Source: Acinetobacter calcoaceticus (GTDB taxonomy: Bacteria; Pseudomonadota; Gammaproteobacteria; Pseudomonadales; Moraxellaceae). Taken from it: DNA of 64,000 bases. This document shows positions 38,190 to 47,448 of the stretch, in pieces (within the stretch, counting starts at the first letter, position 1; every line of letters begins with the position of its first letter). The position numbers and the translations under genes are program-made. The notes under the pieces are model-generated. The model made no database searches. It was given only the letters and a program-made list of their open reading frames with translations, and was not told the origin of the DNA. The stretch lies in assembly GCF_016508255.1 (NCBI RefSeq), contig NZ_JADVKT010000006.1:194352-258351 (forward strand), given 5' to 3'.

Positions 38190-38723
38190 TTATGCGCTCC
38201 GCTTGAAGTAAGACTTGGCTACTTTTAAATAAATATTGGCAGCTTCGTTAAATTTTTCTTTTAGGGTGAGTTCGGTTGGATATTCTTTAACTGCGAGTGA
38301 TGCTACCAATTTTGGTAAAATAAGAGATTCCATTCTATTTAAGCAACGAACAAAGCGAATCCCTGCTGATACATCTCCATCTGCAATCATACGGTCATGA
38401 GCATATGCTTGAGCTGTACTTTCCTGAAAAGAGAAAACCAAAAATGCATGAGTTACATGCTTAAAGGTAATAGTTAAGTCTGGTTTTTTTTCAGGTCTTT
38501 TAAGTAGCTCTAATTGCTTATCTTCTGTCACTCGTGCAAAAAATGCTGGTCCATTCGGAAAAACATTCATTGAAATTACAAAGTGAACTGGAAATTTAGA
38601 GATTTCCTCTTGTATTTCATTATCTACCTGACTTGCCATGACTAAGCCACGTCCGATGACATCCATCATAAGCTTAACGTAGGCAAGTTGCAGAGTGGGC
38701 TTTACAGCTTTTGTCGAAATCAC
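38190..38723 (-). CDS. SCP2-like protein ahead of the alcohol dehydrogenase
   Basis: Protein of 177 residues. Residues about 40-130 resemble an SCP2 sterol/lipid-binding domain: FVISMNVFPNGPAFFARVTE, then PDLTITFKHVTHAFLVF and AYAHDRMIADGDVSAGIRFV, similar to the PDxT...GD pattern of the family. SCP2 domains carry hydrophobic ligands. Close coupling to the alcohol dehydrogenase suggests it may present a hydrophobic alcohol or aldehyde to the enzyme. Assigned by pattern only. Confidence 0.65.
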   Translation of the reverse strand: MISTKAVKPTLQLAYVKLMMDVIGRGLVMASQVDNEIQEEISKFPVHFVISMNVFPNGPAFFARVTEDKQLELLKRPEKKPDLTITFKHVTHAFLVFSFQESTAQAYAHDRMIADGDVSAGIRFVRCLNRMESLILPKLVASLAVKEYPTELTLKEKFNEAANIYLKVAKSYFKRSA

Positions 38724-38803
38724 TTGCTATCCCTTCTTAAAATTATGTAAAAGCAATTTTAGAGTATTTACTCTAATCTATTTTTATTCCATCTTAAAGT
38801 CAT

Positions 38804-39457
38804 TTATTCAAATCTGACTTTAAGGTCATTAAAGTGACCAGAGGCCTTAATATACTCAATAAAGTCCTGACAAAGTTGGCCAAATGATGGATAAGGAGTC
38901 ACTAAATCTTGTATGCGTACCATTTCTAAGCCTGCATAGCCGCAAGGATTGATGGTCTGGAATCCATCTAATGCACAATCTAGATTGAGTGCTAATCCAT
39001 GGTAACTACGGCCACGACGAATTTTAAAGCCTAAGGAACCAATCTTACGACCATCTACATATACACCAGGTGCATCGGGCTTGGCGTAAGCTTCAATTCC
39101 ATATTTTTTTAAAATATCTATCATAAATTGTTCAGCAAAACTGACCAATGTACGTACGTTCCATTTTAGCCGATTAAGATCAAACATGAAGTAAGCCACA
39201 AATTGCCCTGGTCCATGCCAAGTCACTTGCCCGCCGCGGTCAGTTTGAACGACCGGAATGTCCGATGAAATGAGAATGTGTTCTGGTTTGCCAGCTTGGC
39301 CTTGTGTTAAGACATTATGATGTTGAAGTAACCATAACTCATCAGGCGTATCTTGATCACGCTCGTTTGTTAAGAGTTTCATGGTTTCAAATTTGCTTTG
39401 ATAATCTTGTAAATCGTTCCATTGCCGAATGATCAAGTTGGGTTTATCAAGGCTCAT
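38804..39457 (-). CDS. lipB: Octanoyltransferase LipB
   Basis: Lipoate biosynthesis enzyme of 217 residues that moves octanoyl from acyl carrier protein to lipoyl domains. [12 protein letters not shown] is the family signature (about 75-86); the catalytic Lys is in [12 protein letters not shown], and the catalytic Cys is in NPCGYAGL. Lipoylated SucB in this same window is one of its targets. The ATG at 39457 or a GTG one codon earlier could start it. A terminator separates it from ybeD upstream. Confidence 0.93.
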   Translation of the reverse strand: MSLDKPNLIIRQWNDLQDYQSKFETMKLLTNERDQDTPDELWLLQHHNVLTQGQAGKPEHILISSDIPVVQTDRGGQVTWHGPGQFVAYFMFDLNRLKWNVRTLVSFAEQFMIDILKKYGIEAYAKPDAPGVYVDGRKIGSLGFKIRRGRSYHGLALNLDCALDGFQTINPCGYAGLEMVRIQDLVTPYPSFGQLCQDFIEYIKASGHFNDLKVRFE

Positions 39458-39605
39458 CACAAGATATTCCTATAAGTTGGTTTATGCGGTGCCCAGTTAA
39501 TATCTGCAAGATAGAAGCCGAAAACTTCGTAATTTTAAAGGATTTTATAAGAGGAATTCTAAATATTTGTATGGTTTTTTCGAAGGTGGTTGGCTTAGAA
39601 ATTTC

Positions 39606-39643
39606 CAAAAAAATACCACAGTAAGAATGTCTGACTGTGGTAT
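39606..39643 (-). terminator. Terminator of the ybeD-like gene
   Basis: ATACCACAGT, eleven-base loop, ACTGTGGTAT followed by a T7 run on the minus strand, about 20 bases after the stop at 39662. Confidence 0.9.
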
Positions 39644-39661
39644 TGATTGAAGAACTTAAAA

Positions 39662-39949
39662 TTAAAGCGCAGTTCTGATCTGCGGACAAGCAGCCAAGTC
39701 AGCATAAAGTGCATGAACTTGTTCTAATTCTTCAAAGCGTAATTGTGCTGTTAAAGAATGATACTTGCCGGTGCGAGATTCTTGAACTTTTAGTGTTGAG
39801 TGGTCGAAGTCTGGAAAATGTTTTACCAAAATATCAACTACAGCAACACGTAATTCTTCACCCGCATCGCCAATAAGTTTAATTGGATAATCCATCGGAA
39901 ATACCCAAAGATGTTCTTGTAGTTCGCGAGATGGAGTGCGGTCTAACAT
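39662..39949 (-). CDS. YbeD/DUF493 family protein
   Basis: Small cytoplasmic protein of 95 residues of the YbeD (UPF0250/DUF493) family, with an ACT-like ferredoxin fold: LWVFPMDYPIKLIGDAGEEL, then HSLTAQLRFEELEQVHALYADL. The gene is next to lipB in many gammaproteobacteria, as here, which has suggested a link to lipoylation, but the molecular role is unsettled. Confidence 0.88.
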   Translation of the reverse strand: MLDRTPSRELQEHLWVFPMDYPIKLIGDAGEELRVAVVDILVKHFPDFDHSTLKVQESRTGKYHSLTAQLRFEELEQVHALYADLAACPQIRTAL

Positions 39950-39967
39950 AAGTTACCTCATGATTTG

Positions 39968-39993
39968 AAACGCCTGCATTATCGCAGGCGTTT
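39968..39993 (-). terminator. Terminator of rpoD
   Basis: AAACGCCTGC, six-base loop, GCAGGCGTTT. Lies about 55 bases after the rpoD stop on the minus strand; the T-tract is short. Confidence 0.75.
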
Positions 39994-40046
39994 ATAGCTC
40001 TTTCTATTAAATGGGGCTTGGTTTTGAAATTTCAAGCTTTCAAAAC

Positions 40047-41930
40047 TTAGTCATTTTCCAAGAAAGAACGTAAGTGTTCAGAACGAGAAGGGTGGCGCAA
40101 TTTACGCAACGCCTTCGCTTCAATCTGACGAATACGTTCACGTGTTACGTCAAACTGCTTGCCCACTTCTTCTAATGTGTGATCGGTTGGCATATCAATA
40201 CCAAAACGCATCTTCAATACTTTTGCTTCACGTTCAGTTAAGTTTTCAAGTACTTCGCGTGTTGCTTCTTTTAAGCCTTCTGAAGTCGCAGCATCAATTG
40301 GAGAAGTGATGTTTTGATCTTCAATGAAATCACCAAGATGCGAATCTTCATCATCACCAATAGGCGTTTCCATTGAAATCGGTTCTTTGGCAATTTTAAG
40401 TACCTTACGAACCTTAACTTCGTCCATTTCTAAACGTTCACCTAATTCTTCAGGTGTTGGTTCACGGCCCATTTCTTGTAACAATTGACGAGATACACGG
40501 TTGATCTTGTTAATCGTTTCAATCATATGCACAGGGATACGGATTGTACGAGCCTGATCGGCAATCGAACGGGTAATCGCCTGACGAATCCACCAAGTTG
40601 CATAAGTCGAGAATTTATAACCACGACGATATTCAAACTTGTCTACAGCTTTCATCAAACCAATGTTCCCTTCTTGAATCAAGTCAAGGAACTGTAAACC
40701 ACGGTTGGTGTATTTCTTCGCAATCGAAATTACCAAACGAAGGTTGGCTTCTACCATTTCTTTCTTAGCACGGCGTGCTTTTGCTTCGCCAATCGCCATA
40801 CGCTTAGAAATATCTTTAATTTCAGCAACGCTTAAATTAAGTTCTTTCTCAATATCTGCAATCTTTTGCTGGAATGCTAAAACATCCGGACGAACCTTTT
40901 CTAAATGCGCCTTGATCTCAGCAGGAGCTTTAGCAATCTGTTCATCTAACCAAGCTGGATTAGATTCTTGCTTAGGGAAAGAGGTACGGAATTGAGTACG
41001 ATCCATACGGCCACGACGTACTGCATAACGCATAACTTCACGTTCGTTGGCACGAATTTGCTCATGTGTACCACGAATCATTTCAGAGATGATGTCAAAT
41101 AAACGTGGGGTAAATTTAAACATCATAAACACAGTAGCTAAAGCTTCTAAAGCATCATCTGCTTCTGGGCTGTTACGACCATGTTTCTCAATAATAGCTT
41201 TGGTTTTAGTCCATGCTGCTTCAAGTTCATTAAAGCGAACTTTTGCAACTTCAGGATCTGGACCAGACTCGCCTTCAGAATCATCATCGCTTTCAGACTC
41301 TTCATCTTCTTCATCGTCGTCAAGCTTAACTTCTTTTGCTGGTGTTGCTGGCGTTTCTTCTTCCTCAAGTTCTGTTTCTTCTTCTAGAACTTCAGGAATA
41401 TCTTCGTCAGTTTCTGGGTCAAGATAGCCAGATAAAATATCGGCAAGGCGACGTTCGCCAGTCAAGAAATCATTATATTCTTTTAATACAACTTCAACAG
41501 CATTTGGCCAATACGCAATTGAATTAAGGACATCACGAATCCCTTCTTCAATACGTTTTGCAATGCTGATTTCACCTTCACGGGTTAACAGTTCAACTGT
41601 ACCCATTTCACGCATGTACATACGTACAGGGTCTGTCGTACGTCCAGGCTCATTTTCAACCGATGCAAGTACGGCAGCAGCTTCTTCTTCAGCAACTTCA
41701 TCGGCTGTGTCAGTTGACTCACCGAACATGGTATCGTCAGATTCAGGTGCACGCTCGTGTACAGGAATACCAACGTCTTGAAGCATTTGAATAATGTCTT
41801 CAATCTGTTCGCTTTCAGTAATCGAGTCCGGCAGATGATCGTTAACCTCAGCGTAAGTTAAGTAACCTTGTTCTTTGCCTCGGCTAATCAGAGCCGCTAC
41901 TTGAGAAGTAGGGGAATGCATATCGCTCAT
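40047..41930 (-). CDS. rpoD: RNA polymerase sigma factor RpoD (sigma-70)
   Basis: Primary sigma factor of 627 residues. Region 1.1 is at the N-terminus; a long acidic non-conserved stretch (Glu/Asp-rich, about 190-235) precedes region 1.2-2. Region 2.3-2.4 reads [20 protein letters not shown] and recognises the -10 element; region 4.2 reads [20 protein letters not shown] and recognises the -35. It is monocistronic here, separated from ybeD by a hairpin, without the rpsU-dnaG-rpoD arrangement of enterics. Confidence 0.97.
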   Translation of the reverse strand: MSDMHSPTSQVAALISRGKEQGYLTYAEVNDHLPDSITESEQIEDIIQMLQDVGIPVHERAPESDDTMFGESTDTADEVAEEEAAAVLASVENEPGRTTDPVRMYMREMGTVELLTREGEISIAKRIEEGIRDVLNSIAYWPNAVEVVLKEYNDFLTGERRLADILSGYLDPETDEDIPEVLEEETELEEEETPATPAKEVKLDDDEEDEESESDDDSEGESGPDPEVAKVRFNELEAAWTKTKAIIEKHGRNSPEADDALEALATVFMMFKFTPRLFDIISEMIRGTHEQIRANEREVMRYAVRRGRMDRTQFRTSFPKQESNPAWLDEQIAKAPAEIKAHLEKVRPDVLAFQQKIADIEKELNLSVAEIKDISKRMAIGEAKARRAKKEMVEANLRLVISIAKKYTNRGLQFLDLIQEGNIGLMKAVDKFEYRRGYKFSTYATWWIRQAITRSIADQARTIRIPVHMIETINKINRVSRQLLQEMGREPTPEELGERLEMDEVKVRKVLKIAKEPISMETPIGDDEDSHLGDFIEDQNITSPIDAATSEGLKEATREVLENLTEREAKVLKMRFGIDMPTDHTLEEVGKQFDVTRERIRQIEAKALRKLRHPSRSEHLRSFLEND

Positions 41931-42217
41931 CTTTGCTTACTCTTCGTTGAATCTGTGGCAGTGAAAAACCGTGCATGATAGCACAATTTGCTTGAAATGT
42001 TTTGGCTTTGATCGGTAACCGTTAAATAAAAAATATCTTTGAATTCACGTCTGTTTTTTGAATATTGGGCTAAAATCATTTTTTTCAAGCTTAAATCATC
42101 GAAAAGATCATAGAATTTTTTCTTGATCAAAAAAATAGTTCAGTTTTATAAATACACAATTTTTCGGGTGAAAAAAAGTACAAATATGCAGTTTAATGAA
42201 AAAAATATAAATAAAAC
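41931..42217. other. rpoD upstream region
   Basis: About 290 AT-rich bases between the divergent rpoD and the small gene at 42289. It should hold the rpoD promoter, but no -35/-10 pair stood out. A short GTGC...GCAC repeat near 41972 is probably chance. No gene is supported. Confidence 0.45.
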
Positions 42218-42246
42218 TTGACATGATTCTGTAAGAGAGATAAATA
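42218..42246 (+). promoter_or_regulatory. Strong promoter for the PA3496-like gene
   Basis: TTGACA, 17 bases, TAAATA, ending 42 bases before the GTG start at 42289. A near-consensus sigma-70 promoter. Confidence 0.7.
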
Positions 42247-42288
42247 GCGCCTAGACCCATTCACATTTTTTCATTAGAGGTAGTTTTA

Positions 42289-42495
42289 GTGTCTTCTACA
42301 GATTTTGAACTAGATGATAACTACGGTGATGATGATGATGTCGGTTTTGATGAGTCATCAGGCAAAATCACTGCGAAAGAATCATTAGAAAAACGTAGAT
42401 TAATCGATGATCTATTAGCTCAACGCCGTTTAGAGCGTGAGTTGAAAGATTTTGATTATGATTTAGACGATGATGATCTTGATGATGAAGACTAA
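42289..42495 (+). CDS. PA3496-like small acidic protein
   Basis: Acidic protein of 68 residues. The C-terminal part KRRLIDDLLAQRRLERELKDF followed by an Asp-rich tail (DYDLDDDDLDDED) fits the small family named after Pseudomonas PA3496, described as putative envelope integrity proteins. Evidence for that function is thin; there is no signal peptide or membrane helix. The GTG start has AGAGG eight bases upstream and a good promoter in front, so the gene is probably expressed. It precedes the UPF0149 gene. Confidence 0.72.
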   Translation: MSSTDFELDDNYGDDDDVGFDESSGKITAKESLEKRRLIDDLLAQRRLERELKDFDYDLDDDDLDDED

Positions 42496-42569
42496 TCAAA
42501 TCTGAATAGGGCATCGTCAGCTTAAATGCTATGCTATCGTAGATTTCTTTTTTATAGTCAGGTAACACA

Positions 42570-43094
42570 ATGAGTGCGTTAGATTTAGACCAATTAAGTG
42601 AATATCTAGATGGAGACCACAATGAGTATGGTCTAGATTTCGCTGCAACTCATGGTTTTCTGTGTGCAATTGCAGTAGGCCCTCAGTTTGACCGTTGGTT
42701 AGATGAGCTATTTGATAATAACCATAAGAAGGTTCCTGCTGAAATTATTCAGCAAATCAAGGCGTGGTTAGAGTCAATTCGACAAGATTTAGCAAATGAA
42801 AATGGAATTGCATTTCCATTTGAAGTTGAAGAAGCTGATGTTGAATCTAGCTTAGGCGACTGGAGTGTGGGATTTGTTGATGCAATGTTCTTAAATGAAG
42901 AGGCATGGTTTGCTCCTGAACATGAAGAACAGTTAATTGATTTAACTTTACCAATGATGGTATTTAGTGGAATTGATGAAGAAGATCCACAGATGGAATC
43001 TTTCCGTCGCAATGGACAGCTAATGGATGAACTGGCAGAAGAAATTCCAGATAATTTGAATGAATTATACTTGATGTATCATACGCCAAATTAA
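42570..43094 (+). CDS. UPF0149/YecA-family protein
   Basis: Protein of 174 residues of the UPF0149 (YgfB/YecA) family. HGFLCAIAVGPQFDRWLDEL is the family N-terminal signature and WSVGFVDAMFLNEEAWFAPE the central one. It lacks the C-terminal SEC-C metal-binding Cys/His motif that some YecA proteins carry. All-helical and acidic. AGG precedes the ATG; lies 75 bases after the PA3496-like gene. In Pseudomonas YgfB modulates gene expression linked to beta-lactam resistance; that role is not shown here. Confidence 0.85.
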   Translation: MSALDLDQLSEYLDGDHNEYGLDFAATHGFLCAIAVGPQFDRWLDELFDNNHKKVPAEIIQQIKAWLESIRQDLANENGIAFPFEVEEADVESSLGDWSVGFVDAMFLNEEAWFAPEHEEQLIDLTLPMMVFSGIDEEDPQMESFRRNGQLMDELAEEIPDNLNELYLMYHTPN

Positions 43095-43116
43095 GCTTTA
43101 AAAAAATTAAATAAAT

Positions 43117-43140
43117 AACGTCCTTTCTAGGGCGTTTTTT
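43117..43140 (+). terminator. Terminator of the UPF0149 gene
   Basis: AACGTCC, six-base loop, GGGCGTT with one G-T pair, followed by T6. Confidence 0.8.
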
Positions 43141-43170
43141 ATTGTAATAAATTTAATTTTATAAAGATAA

Positions 43171-43200
43171 AAAAGGCACTTAGAAATCTAAGTGCCTTTT
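43171..43200 (-). terminator. Terminator of trhO
   Basis: AAAAGGCACTTAGA-AA-TCTAAGTGCCTTTT, a perfect 14-bp stem just after the trhO stop on the minus strand. Confidence 0.85.
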
Positions 43201-43219
43201 GAAAACTGGTTATAGTGAC

Positions 43220-44152
43220 TTATAATCGTTTGCGCTTTGCCGCTGCAATTTGTGACTGGCGCATACGGAAGCCAGCTTTTTGTTTTTCAGTCGTTTTGTC
43301 GATGCAATACACGCAAGAAACACCATGTTCATAACTTGTTAAAGCAGACTCTTCTGGCGTTAATGGCCAACCACAAGCATGACATTTAATATTTACGCCT
43401 TCTTCAACACCGTGAGTTACAGCAGTCCGGCCATCAAAAACAAAACATTCACCTTCCCATAAACTTTCCTCGGCAGGTGTTTCTTCTAAATATTTAAGGA
43501 TGCCGCCTTTGAGGTGATAAACCTCTTGGAAGCCTTCTTGAAGAAGTAAAGAAGTTGATTTTTCACAGCGAATACCGCCTGTACAGAACATCGCAATTTT
43601 TTTGTCTTTATGCTGCTCTAGCTCTTTTTTAACATATTCTGGAAACTCGCGGAATGTCTCAGTTTTAGGGTCGATTGCACCTTTGAAAGTACCCGCCTTA
43701 TATTCATAGTCATTACGCGTATCAATTAAAATTACATCATCACGTGCAATTAAATCATTCCATTCTTTTGGATCGAGATAGTGACCCACTAAATCGCGGG
43801 GTTTAACCTCAACACCTAAAGTCACAATCTCTTCTTTAAGTTTAATTTTCATTTTACGGAAAGGCTTGTCAGAACTATGGGATTCTTTGTATTCCATAGA
43901 GGCAAAACCTTCATTGAGTAAAAATTGATAGAGACTATCAATTGCTACGCGGTCGCCAGCAACAGTACCATTAATTCCTTCACCTGCTACAATCAGAGTT
44001 CCACAAAGGTTAATTGTTTTCACTAAGTCTAATAAGCGTTGTTGAAGATCGGCAGGATCTTGAACTTCTTTAAATTGATATAGTGCTGCAACAACCCAAT
44101 CTGCGGTCGCTTGCTGTTCTACAGGTGCAAGCTGTTCTACAGTAGCGTTCAT
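43220..44152 (-). CDS. trhO: tRNA uridine(34) hydroxylase TrhO (YceA), rhodanese domain
   Basis: Protein of 310 residues that hydroxylates the wobble uridine of certain tRNAs using oxygen. N-terminal ferredoxin-like domain (AGEGINGTVAGDRVAIDSLY, about 55-75), then a rhodanese domain with catalytic Cys in MFCTGGIRCEKSTSLLLQEG, and a C-terminal Cys-rich tail (CHACGWPL ... CVYC). The ATG at 44152 has GGAG seven bases upstream; a TTG four codons earlier is rejected. Confidence 0.92.
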   Translation of the reverse strand: MNATVEQLAPVEQQATADWVVAALYQFKEVQDPADLQQRLLDLVKTINLCGTLIVAGEGINGTVAGDRVAIDSLYQFLLNEGFASMEYKESHSSDKPFRKMKIKLKEEIVTLGVEVKPRDLVGHYLDPKEWNDLIARDDVILIDTRNDYEYKAGTFKGAIDPKTETFREFPEYVKKELEQHKDKKIAMFCTGGIRCEKSTSLLLQEGFQEVYHLKGGILKYLEETPAEESLWEGECFVFDGRTAVTHGVEEGVNIKCHACGWPLTPEESALTSYEHGVSCVYCIDKTTEKQKAGFRMRQSQIAAAKRKRL

Positions 44153-44263
44153 GGAAAACTCCAAATGTATTAAGATAGAAATTTAAGGCGCACATTTTAG
44201 CGCGAAAATTTGTAATAAGCGAGAAAACCATAAAAAGTATATGGTTTATTTAAGGAGTCTGTT

Positions 44264-44749
44264 TTGAGTAGTGATCATCGAACGCTCTCTCTCACCCCAT
44301 GTGCAGGGCGTTGTTCAACAGTTTTTGGTGATCAGGTTTGCCGTGGTTGTCGTCGTTTTAACCATGAGGTGATTCAATGGAATACTTATACAGCAGAACA
44401 ACGTTTGGCTGTATGGAAGCGTTTAGATGATCAATTGAATCAAATTCTAGTACCTATGTTGCCTCATGCAAATTTGCAGCATGTAGAAGGTTTTATTTTA
44501 AGTAAACGTGTTCGGTTGATGGAAGGAGCGAGCAAAGGTCGCAAACTTTATCATGCCTTGAAAATATGTGAGAAAAATAAGCATCTGGCAACAGAAAGTG
44601 GTTTAGGTATTTCAGAGTCTCAAGTTAAAATAATATGGGTTGAATTTGAAAGGCGCGTTTTAGCTTTGGCTAAAGCGAGTTATGAGTTGGCTTGGCTCCG
44701 AGCTGATGGAATTAGTCATCACTTATTAAGTGTGTTTGACGAAGAATAA
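44264..44749 (+). CDS. DUF1289 Cys-rich protein
   Basis: Protein of 161 residues beginning with a DUF1289 domain: TPCAGRCSTVFGDQVCRGCRR has four Cys in a C-x3-C-x8-C-x2-C-like spacing that may bind a metal, and EQRLAVWKRLDDQL follows. The remaining 95 residues are helical, without a recognised domain. The role is unknown. It is divergent from trhO and ends before a bidirectional terminator shared with gltA. Confidence 0.75.
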   Translation: MSSDHRTLSLTPCAGRCSTVFGDQVCRGCRRFNHEVIQWNTYTAEQRLAVWKRLDDQLNQILVPMLPHANLQHVEGFILSKRVRLMEGASKGRKLYHALKICEKNKHLATESGLGISESQVKIIWVEFERRVLALAKASYELAWLRADGISHHLLSVFDEE

Positions 44750-44779
44750 GTTTGTAGATTGAATTGAATATACCTCAAT

Positions 44780-44808
44780 AAAAAAGCTGCCAGAAGGCAG
44801 CTTTTTTT
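44780..44808. terminator. Bidirectional terminator before gltA 3' end
   Basis: AAAAAAGCTGCC-AGAA-GGCAGCTTTTTTT, between the convergent DUF1289 gene and gltA. Confidence 0.93.
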
Positions 44809-44828
44809 CATTAATTTTCTTTCGAATA

Positions 44829-46103
44829 TTAACGTTTGATATCACGCTGAGTCGGACCAGTATAAAGCTGGCGAGGACGACCGATTTTGTATGGTGCACT
44901 GTGCATTTCTAACCAGTGGCTGATCCAGCCAACTGTACGTGCAAGAGCAAAGATTACCGTAAACATTTCTGTTGGGATACCAATCGCTTTAAGGATGATA
45001 CCTGAGTAGAAGTCTACGTTAGGGTAAAGTTTACGTTCAACGAAGTACGGGTCGTTCAATGCAATGCGTTCAAGTTCCATAGCAAGCGCTAATTGAGGAT
45101 CATTGATATTTAATGCCTCAAGAACTTCGTCACAAGTTTGTTTCATGACTTTAGCACGTGGGTCGAAGTTTTTGTACACACGGTGACCGAAGCCCATGAG
45201 TTTAACTTCTTTACGTTTTACTTTTTCCATGAACTCGGCAACGTTTTCTACACTACCGATTTCATCAAGCATTTTAAGCACTGCTTCGTTTGCACCACCG
45301 TGAGCAGGTCCCCAAAGTGCAGAAATACCTGAAGAGATACATGCGTATGGGTTTGCACCAGTAGAACCAGCAAGACGTACTGTAGACGTAGAAGCATTTT
45401 GTTCGTGATCAGCATGAAGCGTAAAGATACGGTCCATTGCGCGAGCAAGAACAGGATTTACTTTGTAATCACGGTCAGCAGGGGTAGCAAACATCATATG
45501 TAAGAAGTTTTCCGCGTAATTTAAGTCATTACGTGGATAGATGAATGGTTGACCTACTGTGTATTTGTAACTCCAAGCAGCAAGTGTTGGAATTTTTGCA
45601 ATTAGACGAATCGCAGTGATCTCACGGTGATTGATGTCTTCAATGTCAAGGTTGTTGTGATAGAACGCAGATAATGCACCAACAACACCAACCATGATTG
45701 CCATAGGGTGAGCATCGCGACGGAAACCATTGAAGAAACGGCTAACTTGGTCGTGAACCATAGTATGAGCACGAACTTTGGCATCAAATTCTGTTTTTTG
45801 TTCAGCAGTTGGGAGCTCGCCATTTAATAATAAATAACAAGTTTCAAGATAGTCTGCTTGAGTCGCTAACTGATCAATTGGGTAACCGCGGTGTAATAAA
45901 ATACCTTTGTCACCATCAATGAACGTAATTTTAGACTCGCATGCAGCTGTCGCCATAAAACCAGGATCGAAAGTAAAATGACCTTCTTTCAATATGCTGC
46001 TGACATCAATTACATCTGGACCTAAAGTGCCACTGTAGATTGGTAATCCAATTTCTTTGCCATCAAGATGTAATACGGCTTTTTTGCCATTTGCTTCAGA
46101 CAT
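44829..46103 (-). CDS. gltA: Citrate synthase
   Basis: Type II (hexameric, NADH-sensitive class) citrate synthase of 424 residues; condenses acetyl-CoA with oxaloacetate. Catalytic His in [16 protein letters not shown] and [15 protein letters not shown], and catalytic Asp in [15 protein letters not shown]. The N-terminal strand domain of about 50 residues is typical of the Gram-negative type. Divergent from sdhC across a long AT-rich gap. A near-consensus promoter lies 90-120 bases upstream. gltA is also an Acinetobacter MLST locus. Confidence 0.97.
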   Translation of the reverse strand: MSEANGKKAVLHLDGKEIGLPIYSGTLGPDVIDVSSILKEGHFTFDPGFMATAACESKITFIDGDKGILLHRGYPIDQLATQADYLETCYLLLNGELPTAEQKTEFDAKVRAHTMVHDQVSRFFNGFRRDAHPMAIMVGVVGALSAFYHNNLDIEDINHREITAIRLIAKIPTLAAWSYKYTVGQPFIYPRNDLNYAENFLHMMFATPADRDYKVNPVLARAMDRIFTLHADHEQNASTSTVRLAGSTGANPYACISSGISALWGPAHGGANEAVLKMLDEIGSVENVAEFMEKVKRKEVKLMGFGHRVYKNFDPRAKVMKQTCDEVLEALNINDPQLALAMELERIALNDPYFVERKLYPNVDFYSGIILKAIGIPTEMFTVIFALARTVGWISHWLEMHSAPYKIGRPRQLYTGPTQRDIKR

Positions 46104-46193
46104 TCAATAGATCTCCTGTCCTGGTGAATGTTGATCTGACCCGAAATCCTAATGTTCTCATGTGCGAATCAGACGGTGTCAAAATTTGCTATA

Positions 46194-46221
46194 AGATTAG
46201 TGAGTACTGAAATTTTGTCAA
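46194..46221 (-). promoter_or_regulatory. gltA promoter
   Basis: On the minus strand TTGACA, 16 bases, TAATCT. Predicts a leader of about 85 bases for gltA. Confidence 0.65.
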
Positions 46222-46915
46222 TTATACTTATGGATAAAAAATGACGATCCCACAGAGAGTTAGTCATTCAGACCCGAGCAAAAAAAGTCAGTAAAATCAC
46301 TGCATCGGGATCGTATAATAAGTCAATTCAACAAGAACGTGCAGAAAAAAAATGAAGGATGAGTACAATTGTAAGCAAATTTTTAAATTAAGATTAAAAA
46401 TGACAAGTCGGTAGAAAATGCCAATCCAATTAAAAAAATCATAAAACTCATGGTGTAATTTCAAATTGCTAATCAAAAAAAACTCTATTTTTATTGAGTT
46501 GTGACAAAGAATATTGCTGTTTTTTTAAGTTTAATTGTATAAAAAATAGCTAATTGAACTGCATTAAAATAATAAAAACTCTTATTTCTAGTAAAAATTG
46601 CTTTCTCCAATGTATTTTAGGTTGACTGATTTGGGTTGAATATAAGTACGTTTACTTATTTGAATTGTAGCTTTTATTGAAAATATGAGGAGTTACTAAC
46701 ATTTTTCTATTTATATGATGAATTTATAACTTTATCTTTAGTCTAAAACTTACTTATTTAAAAGAAATTTCAGAAAAAATGAAATTAAATAAAAAGTTAT
46801 TTTAAACAATAACATGATGGAACTATGTATACCTTTTTAATAGGGTTAATAGGGTGATATTATTGTGAATGATTCTTATTTAATTGTTTTTTGCTTAAAT
46901 GGGAAAGTTGATTGT
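46222..46915. other. Long AT-rich gltA/sdhC intergenic region
   Basis: About 700 bases with no supportable ORF. An 8-bp inverted repeat, ACGATCCC (46244-46251) and GGGATCGT (46307-46314), brackets 55 bases near the gltA promoter. A weak hairpin AACTC...GAGTT near 46481-46500 has a T8 run on the minus strand and could end a short transcript. The region probably binds global regulators of the TCA genes; nothing decisive is visible. Confidence 0.5.
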
Positions 46916-46944
46916 TTGTATTTTGATACTTCGCGTTTTATAAT
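46916..46944 (+). promoter_or_regulatory. sdhCDAB promoter
   Basis: TTGTAT, 17 bases, TATAAT. Predicts transcription start near 46951, about 100 bases before sdhC, just ahead of two hairpins. Confidence 0.65.
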
Positions 46945-46960
46945 TCAGTGTCGTTTATAG

Positions 46961-47035
46961 GTTAGGCATGAGCTGTGCTTGCCTAACAATGCCAGCTTTC
47001 CTTGGAATTAATTCAACAAACTCCGGTCGGAGTTT
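46961..47035 (+). promoter_or_regulatory. Structured sdhC leader with two hairpins
   Basis: Hairpin 1: GTTAGGCA (46961-46968) with TGCCTAAC (46980-46987), extended by AGC-TGT-GCT inside. Hairpin 2: AAACTCC-GGTC-GGAGTTT (47018-47035), ending 9-12 bases before AGGA of sdhC. No T-tracts, so a leader or sRNA-target structure is more likely than a terminator. Confidence 0.55.
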
Positions 47036-47055
47036 CTACCTACAGGATGCCCGCT

Positions 47056-47448
47056 GTGAAAAGCAACAGACCTGTCAATTTGTCCATGGGTCAGGTGTTA
47101 GCGGTAAATTTACGCTCACCCGTGGCTATTGCATCAATTTTACACCGTTTATCAGGTGTCATCGTTTTCTTATTAGTACCAGTTCTATTATGGATTTTAG
47201 ATAAATCATTATCTTCACCAGAAGGATTTGACTACGTTAAAAATGTCGTGTTTGGAAATATCCTTGTACGTTTTATCGTTTGGGTATTTGTAGCCGGCTT
47301 ATTATTCCACTTTATTGCTGGAGTGAAGCACTTACTTGCAGATTTAGGTTTTGCTGAAGAACTGCAAAGTGGTCGTATTGCAGCGACAATTTCATTGATC
47401 TTATCTGTGGTAGCCATTATCGCAGCCTTTGTATGGATTATGTTCTAA
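47056..47448 (+). CDS. sdhC: Succinate dehydrogenase cytochrome b556 subunit
   Basis: Membrane anchor of complex II, about 130 residues with three helices. KSNRPVNLSMGQ and SPVAIASILHRLSGVIVFL are family motifs; the Ser and Arg of the latter lie at the quinone site and the conserved His near FHFIAGVKHLLADLGF ligates heme b. GTG at 47056 is preferred with AGGA eight bases upstream; ATG at 47047 is also possible. An extension to TTG 47002 would cover the leader hairpin. Stop overlaps sdhD (TAATG). Confidence 0.9.
   Translation: MKSNRPVNLSMGQVLAVNLRSPVAIASILHRLSGVIVFLLVPVLLWILDKSLSSPEGFDYVKNVVFGNILVRFIVWVFVAGLLFHFIAGVKHLLADLGFAEELQSGRIAATISLILSVVAIIAAFVWIMF

Noticed and set aside
39447..39689. 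80-codon minus-strand ORF between ybeD and lipB
   Set aside because: It spans the ybeD terminator and overlaps both neighbours; no recognisable product.
41147..41427. Long Ser-rich and Phe-rich ORFs over the acidic region of rpoD
   Set aside because: Products of repeated GAA/GAT codons read in other frames; they shadow rpoD.
47002..47055. Extended sdhC from TTG 47002
   Set aside because: It would translate through a leader hairpin, and the family N-terminus begins at about KSNRPVNL.
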